Source of the DNA: Oligoflexus tunisiensis
GTDB taxonomy: Bacteria; Bdellovibrionota_B; Oligoflexia; Oligoflexales; Oligoflexaceae
NCBI RefSeq assembly: GCF_001748245.1
Contig: NZ_BDFO01000001.1
Location: forward strand, 6,927,346 to 6,991,345
Direction: 5' to 3'
Length of the DNA: 64,000 nucleotides
Positions 29,201 to 36,179 of this stretch are shown here, piece by piece; the stretch's first letter is position 1; each line of letters opens with the position of its first letter. Under the pieces are notes generated by a model. The model ran no database searches and was not told the DNA's origin. It was given only the letters and a program-made list of their open reading frames with translations. A program made the translations under genes and the position numbers.

Positions 29201-29768
29201 CGGTGAGATTGAAGCGGTGGCCAATTCCCATCCTGCTGTCAAGCTTTCCGCGGCCGTGGTTCATGAATTTGCCCAGGGCGATCAGCGTATTGTGCTTTTT
29301 GTGCAACGGCGCGATGGGCAGGACTGGAATGAACATGAGCTGAAGGACTTCATGCGGAAGAGTCTGCCCGACTACTTTCTGCCGAATATGATCAAGGTCA
29401 TTGATGCCATTCCCTTGACCCACAATGGGAAAATCGATCGCAAGATCCTGAGGGCTTCCTGTGCTGAAGGGCTGGAGCCGGCCCAATCCAAACCGGCTGC
29501 GCAGTCCACCGAGGAATTCCTGCGCAATCTTTGGAAGGCCCGCCTGAAAGTGGATGAGTTTTCCAAGGACAGCAACTTTTTCGATGTGGGCGGCTACTCG
29601 CTGCTCGCCATTATTATCGCCAGGGAAATCAGCGAGGCCACGGGCCAGCCCATTTCCCTCGCGGATCTTTTGACGTCGACCTTTGAGCAGCTCGTCTATC
29701 GCATCGATCAGGGACGCAGGGAGGCTCAACCGGAAGCCATGCCGCTCGAACAAAGGAGCAACCAGTGA
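23205..29768 (+). CDS. Hybrid PKS-NRPS, KS-AT-ACP-C-T-A-T, no thioesterase
   Basis: 2187 residues. The N-terminus is a short coiled-coil, docking-like helix (1-35). KS ~53-475 has an intact triad: Cys224 (NTACSTS), His360 (EAHATGT), His400 (GNIGHTD). AT ~560-870 has Ser667 (GHSLGE) and HAFH at 763-766, the malonyl-CoA signature. ACP Ser991 is in GFDSL. No ketoreductase is present, so the beta-keto group should remain. C domain ~1045-1490 has HHIVFD (1186-1191) with Leu in place of the usual Gly. T1 Ser1541 (GGHSL), A domain ~1585-2095 (YTSGSTGKPKG, YNTGDRARI, NGKIDRKIL), T2 Ser2132 (GGYSL). The pocket residues I align give D-I-L-Q-L-G-V-V-W, close to glycine codes. A T domain on both sides of A is unusual. 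GAGG precedes the start. Confidence 0.93.
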   Translation: MSDFNKPNEANLCELFSKQMEIIKDQLELLKKKSPGLPQENTSIANAPAAGRPKIAVIGMAGRFPGARNVAEFWRNLNAGVESITTFQPHEIDPAVPAAERLHPNYGRSRGVLADVDKFDAEFFRISPREAKLIDPQQRVFLEVAYEALQDAGYDPDQFPGDIGVYGGIGDNFYHIHNVLDKKDLIQKVGSLTTTVGNMKDYAATRVSYKLNLRGPSVSLNTACSTSLVAVDQAVLGLRNFTCDIALAGACSIYVPQKAGFMHGPGLPFASDGHIRPFSSDATGVMFSDGAGLVVLKRLDDAIRDRDHIYGVIIGSAINNDGLDKMSFFAPSASGQTKVIRKALKDAGVSAESLSFIEAHATGTLLGDPVEFEGLKDAFAPFTDKKAFCALGAFKGNIGHTDAAAGVTGLIKALLSLKHKKLPPNINYKSPNPGIDLANSPFYIPTEAVSLTKAEGPLRAGVSAFGFGGTNAHVIIEEAPAPAATSSQKPEHFILLSAETEGALQRNRQNLANHLREHAGLNLADIEYTLAQGRKAFAQRSFVLAKNQAEALEALSREGEVRISRPNPPLVFMFPGQGTQSVNMGRTLYQHEPVFRQAVDTCADLLQPILGLDIRTLMYPSAGQHEQAQERLGQTQYAQPALFIIQYALAQYFLQLGLKPEALVGHSLGEFTCATISGVLELKDALMLVAKRGQLMQTMAPGSMLSVNISESDARKYLDATIDIAAVNGPRQCVLAGSSARLSALRLELEQKGIGCRVLKTSHAFHSPTVDAITDDFLRVFEQVPLKAPRIPYVSTLTADWITAAQAQSPQYWADHMRKAVRFHDSVKKLWSVKPYLMLELGPRDTATVLARKAAVDPMQMKAIPTLAGEDDYQGFLKAIGSLWCEGVSMDWARYFANEKRSRIPLPAYSFEKVSHWLDTIPADDTPVPAPAPMPEPESAPVEAPVPKAVDRQAVTPGLKEQIRKIFADASDMTIAPSHEHLAFLELGFDSLTLTQVSASLKKEFRIDLPSGLLIKQENTLARLAQYVETQLSRPNQASAEGIMPLKAQDQTLSLVSFSQRRMWMHAQVHPQATTYNIPIYFSIKGALNAQAFAESLELVVSRHDILRSSYHFEKDAIYQKVNANVPLAFETIDLSSLPRAEGDHKVMALLEQLGKTPFRLDQPPLILFRLFKMSDAEHIFFLNAHHIVFDLISIQRFLTELGLVYKAMVSGAPVDRTRPALQYADFVAWQQAWVQSGAMAEQVRFWHQHLGAQPLPVLSLPSDKPRPRQQPEVDSQLTLTLAKEPLRRLWELATGQGATPFMLLLASYKYLLMLLSGQREVIVGTTIASRSHPETQDMIGFFANTLALRSSADKDLSFKVFLSQVRDTVMSAFDHQDAPLDEVLRTLGLRRDPARNPLFQTFFSFEKVNRESYDMGSLSMQFMGDVSRAAPATDLNVWVEEHPDHLHITAEYSQQLFDSDTIARFLDVYQNLLMTLASQPESRLSTLQSELASKPTAVAGPAPSTSAGSIEADFLKMVQNLLGLARVEWDKSFPYQGGHSLLAIRLIEQVKDRFGVELELKDVLKAPALRRLLDTIISEQKAPEPAARPGVRGSMHQLVTEAAALHTDKVALRYRNKALTYAELDRHSNRVARYLQKNGVRPGDVVGISMDRSMDLIVGMLGILKAGAAYLPMDPAYPNDRLHYMAENSGLQLILTEEEYAETLTMPQTVKMIAMDEEAEAIMACSDEALTFELPADSLAYVIYTSGSTGKPKGVQIPHGAAVNFLHSMRKAIAFADQDVLMALTTICFDISVLEIFLTLATGATLILMDSESALDGKKLAQTIEEHGVTFFQATPSGWRILTESGWKGSSQLTGLCGGEAFPRDLAEKLIPRLKTTYNVYGPTEATVWATFHKVTAPEDHKYIGRPLENYTILILDEKMQLVPDGEIGDLYIGGLSLALGYMNRPDLTAERFIASPFAEGERIYNTGDRARIVKDGIIEYISRADDQVKIRGYRIELGEIEAVANSHPAVKLSAAVVHEFAQGDQRIVLFVQRRDGQDWNEHELKDFMRKSLPDYFLPNMIKVIDAIPLTHNGKIDRKILRASCAEGLEPAQSKPAAQSTEEFLRNLWKARLKVDEFSKDSNFFDVGGYSLLAIIIAREISEATGQPISLADLLTSTFEQLVYRIDQGRREAQPEAMPLEQRSNQ

Positions 29769-30583
29769 TGAGCTCCAGCGTCACGTCCTTTCCAGAACAG
29801 CCCTTTTTCTTCGAGTCGGCCCATAAACAGCTTTATGGGCAGCTCGGCGTTCCCGCATCGGCATCCAATCTGCGCGAAGGAGTGATTTTCTGCGCGCCCG
29901 CGCCTTATGAAGTCAAGAAATTCCATTGGACTCAAAGGCAGATCGCGCAACGCCTTCAGATGGCAGGCTATTACACCCTGCGTTTCGATTATTTTGCCAC
30001 CGGCGACTCCGAAGGGGAAAGCCGGGACTACGATCTGAACCAGTGCCGGGCGAATATTCAGGACGCCATCCAATATATGAAAAGCAGCGGCCTGATTCGC
30101 CGCATTTCGCTCGTGGCCACCAGGCTCGCCTGCCCTCTGGCCCTGCAGGCCGTGGCCACCGAGCGGGTTCGCAAGCTTATTCTGATCGATCCCATCCTGG
30201 ATGGATCGGCCTGCCTCACGGAAGCGCAAGCCATGCAGGAGACCATGCTGCAGCTTCATCTGCGGAACGCTCCTTCCTATGCGCCCAGTGCGTTGTACGG
30301 ACAGCTTCTGGGGATTCCGCATCAAGCTTATCTCCTGTGGCAGCTGCAAAATCTCGAAGGTCTGCCGGCCACCATCAAGGCCAAGGCCGCGACCATTATC
30401 ACCAGCCAGGGCTGCCCGGATCCAGCCGATCTCATCGAGCATCTGACATCCCGGCTCGAGGAAGTCCGTTTCATGCGGATCAGTGACAACCTCAAATGGG
30501 GGAATGCCCGGGCTCTGCAGTTCCAGGATTTTCCGAACCAGTTGATCCACACCGTAATCAGTGCCATTCGAGGTGCTTCATGA
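29768..30583 (+). CDS. Alpha/beta-hydrolase-fold protein lacking a nucleophile
   Basis: 271 residues starting at the ATG that overlaps the PKS-NRPS stop (TGATG), with AGGAG nine bases upstream; a GTG three bases earlier is also possible. The fold is clear: oxyanion-side strand EGVIFCAPAPYEVKK, then YYTLRFDYFATGDSEG, the canonical turn before the nucleophile elbow. The elbow itself reads SLVATRLACPLAL, so the G-x-S-x-G position is Arg. Similar xRLxA elbows occur in hydrolase-like proteins of exosortase-associated clusters. It cannot be a classical serine thioesterase; a scaffolding or non-hydrolytic role with the next protein is inference. Confidence 0.75.
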   Translation: MSSSVTSFPEQPFFFESAHKQLYGQLGVPASASNLREGVIFCAPAPYEVKKFHWTQRQIAQRLQMAGYYTLRFDYFATGDSEGESRDYDLNQCRANIQDAIQYMKSSGLIRRISLVATRLACPLALQAVATERVRKLILIDPILDGSACLTEAQAMQETMLQLHLRNAPSYAPSALYGQLLGIPHQAYLLWQLQNLEGLPATIKAKAATIITSQGCPDPADLIEHLTSRLEEVRFMRISDNLKWGNARALQFQDFPNQLIHTVISAIRGAS

Positions 30584-31446
30584 AGCAGATCGCGGTCCGC
30601 TTTGGACGTTATCAGGAAATGACCGGAATTCTGGCGACAGCGGATCACCCGGATGGCCCTTCAAAGAAAGTGGTGCTGACCTGGAACACCGGCATCTCGC
30701 ATAAAATCGGACCGAATCGGGTCGCCGTGGATCTGAGCCACACCCTGACCCGCCTCGGCCTGCCGGTCTTTCGTTTCGACCTGACCGGACGCGGCGATAG
30801 TTTACCCCGCAAGGGTGAAATCGCCTCGCCTGTGCTGGATGTTCGCGAGGCAATGAATTACCTGCAAAAGGAATGGGGATTCGAGGAATTCATTTTGCAT
30901 GGCATCTGTTCAGGAGCGATTGATGCCCACTATGTGGCCCAGGCGGATCCGCGCGTGATCGGCCTTTCCATGGTTGATACCTATGCCTATAGGGTCGGTG
31001 AATATTACAAACACTATGTCCTCAATCGTGTCACAAGCTGGGCCTACTGGAAGCGTCTCGCTCGCAAACTCTTTTCCCCGGATGAAAATCGGGAGGAGCT
31101 GGAAGCCAAGGATCAGTTCTGGGTGCCTTTTCCCACGCTCGACAAGATTCGGCTGGATTTCCAGGGTTTTGTCGAACGAAAGATGCCCTGCCTCGTGATT
31201 TACACGGGTGGTTACAATTATCTCTACAATTATGAAAATCAGTTTCACGACATGTTAAAAGGCGTGGATGCTTCCGGGATACTGACCCTCGAACTCCACA
31301 CCGAGGCGGATCATCTTTATACCTTTGTGGATCAAAGAAACCGGCTGATGGATTCCATCAGCACCTGGGTCCTGCGGAACTTTGCCGTCGGTTCTAAAGT
31401 TTCACCACAAGCTTGCCAAAATTCGCACCCTCCAATAACCCTATGA
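30580..31446 (+). CDS. Alpha/beta-hydrolase with Cys nucleophile, candidate Dieckmann cyclase/release enzyme
   Basis: 288 residues, start overlapping the previous stop by 4 bp (ATGA). The strand-turn VFRFDLTGRGDS and the nucleophile elbow FILHGICSGAIDAH are typical of the fold, but the nucleophile is Cys110, not Ser. Asp133 (SMVDTYA) and His245 (TEADHLYTF) complete a Cys-Asp-His set. Trans-acting Dieckmann cyclases of the TrdC/NcmC type, which release tetramic acids and pyridones from PKS-NRPS lines, use an alpha/beta-hydrolase fold with Cys-Asp-His, so product release from the upstream megasynthase is the leading idea. Type II thioesterase is the alternative. The last 53 bases overlap the convergent oxidoreductase gene. 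Confidence 0.75.
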   Translation: MKQIAVRFGRYQEMTGILATADHPDGPSKKVVLTWNTGISHKIGPNRVAVDLSHTLTRLGLPVFRFDLTGRGDSLPRKGEIASPVLDVREAMNYLQKEWGFEEFILHGICSGAIDAHYVAQADPRVIGLSMVDTYAYRVGEYYKHYVLNRVTSWAYWKRLARKLFSPDENREELEAKDQFWVPFPTLDKIRLDFQGFVERKMPCLVIYTGGYNYLYNYENQFHDMLKGVDASGILTLELHTEADHLYTFVDQRNRLMDSISTWVLRNFAVGSKVSPQACQNSHPPITL

Positions 31447-32416
31447 AGGCCTCGGGGGCTTTCTCAAGGCCAAGGGCGATATCCTCACGATACTTGATGC
31501 GACCCTCGCGGACCCATTGTTCCATAGGCTGCCGGAACTCCTGATAGCGGGGACCATAGTCGAGGCTAATGATGAAACCCTGCAGCAGAAGACGCTTGCG
31601 TAGAATCAGGCTCATCAGGAGACCCAAACGATCCGGACCTTCCGGCAAAGCGGTGCGATTGTAATCGGCGATCAAACCGCAGACGGGTATGCGCGCCTTG
31701 TTATTGAGCAAAGGCAGAACAGCGTCCAGCACCTTGCCGCCAACGTTCTCAAAATAGATATCAATGCCTTCAGGGCAGGCCTCCCGCAGAATGTCTTCCA
31801 GCTTCGCCTCATGATGATTGAGACAGGCATCAAAGCCCAGCTCCGCGACCGCATAGTGACATTTCTCGGGATTGCCGGCGATGCCGATCACGCGGCAGCC
31901 CATAATCTTGCCAATCTGTCCGACGACCGAGCCCACCGCCCCGGTCGCCGCAGCCACGACCAGCGTTTCCCCCTTCTGCGGCCGGCCGATATCCATGAGG
32001 CCCATGTACGCCGTAAAACCAGGCATGCCGAGCACACCCAGAGCCAGGGATGGTTGGCCCATTTCACCAAGAGGCTGCAGATCGCGTCCATCCGAGATGG
32101 CATAATCCTGCCAGCCTGCGTAACCGAGAACGAGATCCCCTTCCTTGAATTGCGGATGACGTGAGCTGATCACGCGCGACACCGTGCCTCCGCACATCAC
32201 GTCACCAAGCTTGACGGGCGGCGCATACGAAGGGGCCTCGCTCATACGCCCGCGCATGTAGGGATCCAGGGACAGATACAGCGTCTTGAGGAGAACCTGG
32301 GAATCCTGAGGTTCGGGAATGGGGGTTTCAACCAGCTTGAAATTCGAAACCGTCGGCTTGCCTGTGGGGCGACTGGCTAAAAGAACCTGCCGATTGATAC
32401 TCGTGTGTTTTTGCAT
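31394..32416 (-). CDS. Zinc-independent MDR NADPH-dependent oxidoreductase (CurA/prostaglandin-reductase type)
   Basis: 340 residues. The start at 32416 follows AGGA and gives the family N-terminus (NRQVLLASRPTGKP). Diagnostic motifs are LSLDPYMRGRMSEA, GMPGFTAYMGL, the cofactor loop VVAAATGAVGSVVGQ, ENVGGKVLDAVLPLLN and the GFIISLDY segment. No zinc-ligand cysteines are present, as expected. Members reduce the C=C bond of alpha,beta-unsaturated carbonyls with NADPH. It is convergent with the biosynthetic operon; a tailoring role is possible but position alone is weak evidence, since the family is common as a detoxification enzyme. Confidence 0.9.
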   Translation of the reverse strand: MQKHTSINRQVLLASRPTGKPTVSNFKLVETPIPEPQDSQVLLKTLYLSLDPYMRGRMSEAPSYAPPVKLGDVMCGGTVSRVISSRHPQFKEGDLVLGYAGWQDYAISDGRDLQPLGEMGQPSLALGVLGMPGFTAYMGLMDIGRPQKGETLVVAAATGAVGSVVGQIGKIMGCRVIGIAGNPEKCHYAVAELGFDACLNHHEAKLEDILREACPEGIDIYFENVGGKVLDAVLPLLNNKARIPVCGLIADYNRTALPEGPDRLGLLMSLILRKRLLLQGFIISLDYGPRYQEFRQPMEQWVREGRIKYREDIALGLEKAPEAFIGLLEGANFGKLVVKL

Positions 32417-32522
32417 GGCTTCCATCCTGATGTTAAAGGGTGACATGACATTGAAAAACGCCTGCGAAAAACCCTGTGATTTGAGCTATATTGCCATAAA
32501 CATAAACCCCAAAGGGTGTGAT

Positions 32523-34265
32523 ATGGCCAGCAACAATAATGATAAAGAATCCCTTGAACCCAGCAACTCCATTCTGGGCGTGGCAGCCCGGGACATCAAG
32601 CGACTCCAGGCTATATTTCTTATCATAGCCCGCCATGGTTTCGGCGAGCTCTTTCTCCGCTCATCGATCGGAAAAATCTTTTTCAGTCAGGTGAAGGTTG
32701 AGGGTCAAAGTGAACGCTGGCGTGATCAGCCTGCTGCGACTCGATTTCGGCGCCTGCTGGAGGATCTGGGGCCGACCTACATAAAATTTGGCCAGATCAT
32801 GTCCATGCGTCCTGACATCATGCCGGCGAGCTATATCACCGCGCTCGAGGGTCTCCAGGATCAGACTCCCCCGGTTCCCTTTGAGGCCATCCAGGTTGTG
32901 GTGGAACGCAGTCTCGGCAAACCCCTGTCCGAACTCTTTGCAGAATTCAGTCGCGAGCCTTTGGCCACCGCCTCCATTGCTCAAACGCATCGGGCCGTCA
33001 CCCGGAATGGTGAGAGCGTCATCGTCAAGGTGCAGCGTCCCATGATCGAGCAGACCATGCGCGGGGACCTTGATCTTCTCTTCATGTTGACCAAGGCCCT
33101 CGAGGTCAGCATTGAGGAAATGCGGCTGCTCGCGCCCTCCGAGATTGTGGCTGAATTTGAAATCGCGCTTCTGCGTGAGCTCGACTTTACGGAGGAGCTG
33201 GCCAATCTTGAAACCGCACGCGAGCTTTTGGATCCGGAGCGTAAGGTTGTGGTGCCCAAACCCTATCCCGAGCTTTCGAGCCACCAGGTCTTGACCATGG
33301 AATTTTTCGCCGGTCGTTCCCTGCGCCGCATCGTGCCGCAGTCGCCTGAAGCCAAACACGCCGTTACCGAAATTCTGCATGCCGCCTGCAAGCAGGTTCT
33401 GATCGATGGCTTCTTTCATGGCGATCCGCATGCCGGCAATATCCTGATCAATGATGAGGGCATGATCTGCATGATTGATCTGGGTCTGGTGGGACAGCTT
33501 CGGGATGATCAGCGTGCGGATATCGTGACTCTGATTATTGCCGCCATTTCACGCGATGCCGGCACCATCGCCCGGGTTTTCCTGCGGATGGGAACCCCTA
33601 TGAAGCGGATCAACCTGAGCGAATTCAAGGCCGAAATCACGCGCATTCTGGATCGTTATCTGAATGTCAACCGCGTGCAGGATTTTAGATCCCAGGAACT
33701 TGCGGATGAATTTGTCAGCGCCGCGCAGCGCTTTCAAATCAAGCTGGCGCCGGAATATTCCGTCCTGACCAAGGCAAGTTTGACCATTGAAGGTCTCATT
33801 CGCAATCTTTATCCAGACATCAATGCTCTGGACATCGCGCAGCCTTATATTCAGCGTCTCATGGCGGAACGCCTTTCACCTGGCACGCTTTTGAAGGATT
33901 CGCTGGCATCTGTGACCGGGCTGTCGAGCATGCTGAAGCAGCTTCCCACCCAGCTGGATCAGATTCTGCACGATGCCGAATCGGGCAATCTACAGGTGCG
34001 GGCGCTGAACCCACAGCTTGAGAATCTGCCCCAGGTCCTGCACCATTTGGGCAGCCGCATGGCGCTCGCGGCGTTTGCGGTGTCGATGACCATGGTCGCT
34101 GTGATCCTTATTGCGGTCAGATCCCCCGAACGCCAGCTGGATCTGCTCATCGGGGCCAGTCTGGTGGCGGCGCTGTTTGCCTGGTTTATTCTCTTTGGCT
34201 GGCACTTCGTGCGAATTGGTCAACCCTATCGGGCGCGTTCACTGCTGCAGTTCTTCCGCCGTTAA
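32523..34265 (+). CDS. ubiB: ABC1/UbiB family atypical kinase
   Basis: 580 residues. The ATG at 32523 (after AAAGGG) is preferred to the open frame from 32319, which overlaps the divergent gene. Signature motifs: KFGQIMSMRPDIMP (the KxGQ inhibitory motif), ATASIAQTHRA (Ala-rich loop in place of the P-loop), LLRELDFTEELANLE, FFHGDPHAGNIL (catalytic loop) and MIDLGLVG (metal loop). Two C-terminal membrane helices (AFAVSMTMVAVILIAV; LIGASLVAALFAWFILF) anchor it to the inner membrane. UbiB proteins support ubiquinone biosynthesis or lipid trafficking by ATPase activity. Confidence 0.93.
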   Translation: MASNNNDKESLEPSNSILGVAARDIKRLQAIFLIIARHGFGELFLRSSIGKIFFSQVKVEGQSERWRDQPAATRFRRLLEDLGPTYIKFGQIMSMRPDIMPASYITALEGLQDQTPPVPFEAIQVVVERSLGKPLSELFAEFSREPLATASIAQTHRAVTRNGESVIVKVQRPMIEQTMRGDLDLLFMLTKALEVSIEEMRLLAPSEIVAEFEIALLRELDFTEELANLETARELLDPERKVVVPKPYPELSSHQVLTMEFFAGRSLRRIVPQSPEAKHAVTEILHAACKQVLIDGFFHGDPHAGNILINDEGMICMIDLGLVGQLRDDQRADIVTLIIAAISRDAGTIARVFLRMGTPMKRINLSEFKAEITRILDRYLNVNRVQDFRSQELADEFVSAAQRFQIKLAPEYSVLTKASLTIEGLIRNLYPDINALDIAQPYIQRLMAERLSPGTLLKDSLASVTGLSSMLKQLPTQLDQILHDAESGNLQVRALNPQLENLPQVLHHLGSRMALAAFAVSMTMVAVILIAVRSPERQLDLLIGASLVAALFAWFILFGWHFVRIGQPYRARSLLQFFRR

Positions 34266-34393
34266 GGTTTCTCTCCATGGCGAGGATCTTGCTGTCAAGG
34301 GTCTGCTTCGACCTTAGGTGCCCGTCCTGTCTCGGGTGCCTATGCCCAGACACCCTTCAGGTGTCGAAATTCTTGACAGTGGAGGTTCTTTTG

Positions 34394-35065
34394 ATGAAAT
34401 CCGCGATGTTGCTGAGCCTGATCCTGAGTCTTTCTGTGGCCTGTTCTTCCACCTCGGATGAAACGGAAGCGGAAAATCTGAAAACTGATGCGGACGTTCC
34501 CGCTTCCGTTGCCGCCAAACCTGAGGCGGACGTCAAGGAAAAGGCTGCTGAAGAGACCAAAGCGGTTGAGGCCAAGGCCGAATCCGCTAAAGCTGAGGAT
34601 TTGGCTGCAGCCCCAGCCGCAGCCCCGGCCCCAGCCGCAGCACCTGCGCCTGCGGCCAGTGCTGAAAAGATTGTCTATCCCACGACTTCGCTTTTGAACG
34701 TGCGTCAGGGTCCTGGAAAAAGCCATGCCGTCGCACGCCTGGCAAAGTTTGGTGAAGGCATCTCGTTAACGGGTGAAGAGAAAAACACCTGGCTGAAAAC
34801 CACGGATGGCCTTTGGGTATCGAGTCTCTTTGTAGCTGCTGTGAAGCCTGCTCAGGCTGATGATCCTGTTGCGGAAACTCCTGCTCCTGCAGCCGTGGAA
34901 GCTCCTCAGGCCGTGGAAAAAGCGCCCGTGGAAGCTCCTGCTTCTCCAGCTGCTGAAGCCACTGCTCCGGCTGCTGAAGCCACTGCACCAGCTGCTGCTG
35001 CTCCGGCTGCTGCTCCGGCTGCAGAAGAAGCGAAGGCCGCTCCGGCTGCTGCCGCTGCTCCCTGA
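34394..35065 (+). CDS. Lipoprotein with one bacterial SH3 domain and Ala/Pro-rich tail
   Basis: 223 residues, start after GGAGG. The signal peptide ends in LSVACSS (lipobox VAC). An Ala/Lys/Glu-rich region precedes an SH3b domain (~95-150: TTSLLNVRQGPGKSHAVARL, then NTWLKTTDGLWVSSLFV), a fold that binds cell-wall peptide or sugar. The last ~70 residues are Ala/Pro/Glu repeats built on PAAEA and APAA units at the DNA level, prone to length change. Likely attached to the outer membrane and touching peptidoglycan; partner unknown. Confidence 0.75.
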   Translation: MKSAMLLSLILSLSVACSSTSDETEAENLKTDADVPASVAAKPEADVKEKAAEETKAVEAKAESAKAEDLAAAPAAAPAPAAAPAPAASAEKIVYPTTSLLNVRQGPGKSHAVARLAKFGEGISLTGEEKNTWLKTTDGLWVSSLFVAAVKPAQADDPVAETPAPAAVEAPQAVEKAPVEAPASPAAEATAPAAEATAPAAAAPAAAPAAEEAKAAPAAAAAP

Positions 35066-35080
35066 TTGGATCTGTTCTTA

Positions 35081-35103
35081 AGCGCAGTCCACGGGGCTGC
35101 GCT
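35081..35103 (+). terminator. Hairpin after the SH3 lipoprotein gene
   Basis: AGCGCAG-(9-base loop)-CTGCGCT, 15 bases after the stop, followed by a C/T-rich run rather than pure Ts. A plausible but imperfect terminator. Confidence 0.45.
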
Positions 35104-35208
35104 CCCCTCTCCAACCCTCTCTGACGCGATAAATCAAACAAAAATTTGTGTTCGATCGAAGGTCCGCCCTGGTGAGGCTGCTTAGTGAATTTTCATTAAG
35201 GAACTCCT

Positions 35209-35922
35209 ATGATCATGCCGCCTGTCATGCATCATGAAAGAGACTCCCTTATGAACATTATTAACCTTCTGAAAAGCACAGCGATCGCTGCGACAGCGGC
35301 CGCTTCGTTTCATACCGCGGCCCAGGCCAGTAGCATTTCGCCCGCCACACTGCTTGAAAAACCTCTGATCACAGGGGCCAGCGTCAGTGCTGACTGGAGC
35401 ACATCCAGTCCGGGTAAGACCCTCGCGCTCCGTTATACGGACAAGTCCAAAATCAGAACCATAGCCTTTGGCGGCCGACCCGGTCGTGATGTGATCAAGG
35501 AGATCAGTCCGAAGCATCTTGAGGATCGCAGCATAATCATGGCGGTTGACTTCCTTTTCTGGGATTCCACTCTTTCCGAGGTCGGGCCCAGCCTTAAAGC
35601 CTTGGACAGCATCATGTCCCAGGCCTCGCGCCTTGGGCTACCGATCGTCCTCGGCGAGATTCCGGAACTGCTGCCCGGACGCCAGGTTCAACGGACAAAA
35701 CTGAATCAGGAGATCAAGAGGAAATGCGCTTCCTATAAGGATTGCTTTCTGATGCCCTTCGATCAGTTGCATCGGCAGGTGCTGAAGGACGGCTATCTTG
35801 AGATCAAAGGCAAGCGCTATACGATGAAGGACCTGGTTCCCGACGGTCTGCATCTGAGTGTGCCGACGAGTGAGTATCTCGCGGATATGATGCTTGCCAT
35901 CCTGAGCCGCCAGTCCAAGTAA
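35209..35922 (+). CDS. Exported SGNH/GDSL-hydrolase-like protein
   Basis: 237 residues from the ATG at 35209, which follows TAAGGA by seven bases; an ATG at 35251 would give a tidier signal peptide (NIINLLKSTAIAATAAASF). Block I appears as ITGASVSADW (GxS with Ser as nucleophile), followed by a Gly-containing strand (IRTIAFGGRPGRD) and a block V DGLHLS with the Asp-x-x-His pair near the C-terminus. The middle has VDFLFWDST and IVLGEIPELLPG, as in SGNH esterases. The substrate is unknown. The next gene follows by 11 bp. Confidence 0.6.
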   Translation: MIMPPVMHHERDSLMNIINLLKSTAIAATAAASFHTAAQASSISPATLLEKPLITGASVSADWSTSSPGKTLALRYTDKSKIRTIAFGGRPGRDVIKEISPKHLEDRSIIMAVDFLFWDSTLSEVGPSLKALDSIMSQASRLGLPIVLGEIPELLPGRQVQRTKLNQEIKRKCASYKDCFLMPFDQLHRQVLKDGYLEIKGKRYTMKDLVPDGLHLSVPTSEYLADMMLAILSRQSK

Positions 35923-35933
35923 GAGAGAGGATC

Positions 35934-36167
35934 ATGCAATCCAGGCATCGACATTTCTCGAAGAAACTCTTTTTGATCAATTCCAACTGGACCTCGACGA
36001 GCAACCTTGCGGGATGGAAGCACTACCGCATCACCGCAAGGCGTCGCTCGGAATCCGGAAAATTGGAACTTGAGATGATGGCGGTTTGCGATAGGAGTGT
36101 GCGGGTCTGGGTGAGCCGCGCGTCCCTTCGTGATCCGGACCATTGGAAACCGGGCTGGCTGGACTGA
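35934..36167 (+). CDS. Small Trp-rich protein (TIGR02450-like)
   Basis: 77 residues after GAGAGAGG. It has the spaced tryptophans and motifs of the TIGR02450 small family: LINSNWTSTSNLAGWKHYRI, then LEMMAVCDRSVRVWVSRA, then HWKPGWL at the end. The function of this family is unknown. It probably shares an mRNA with the SGNH-like gene. Confidence 0.75.
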   Translation: MQSRHRHFSKKLFLINSNWTSTSNLAGWKHYRITARRRSESGKLELEMMAVCDRSVRVWVSRASLRDPDHWKPGWLD

Positions 36168-36179
36168 TCGAATAGTGGT

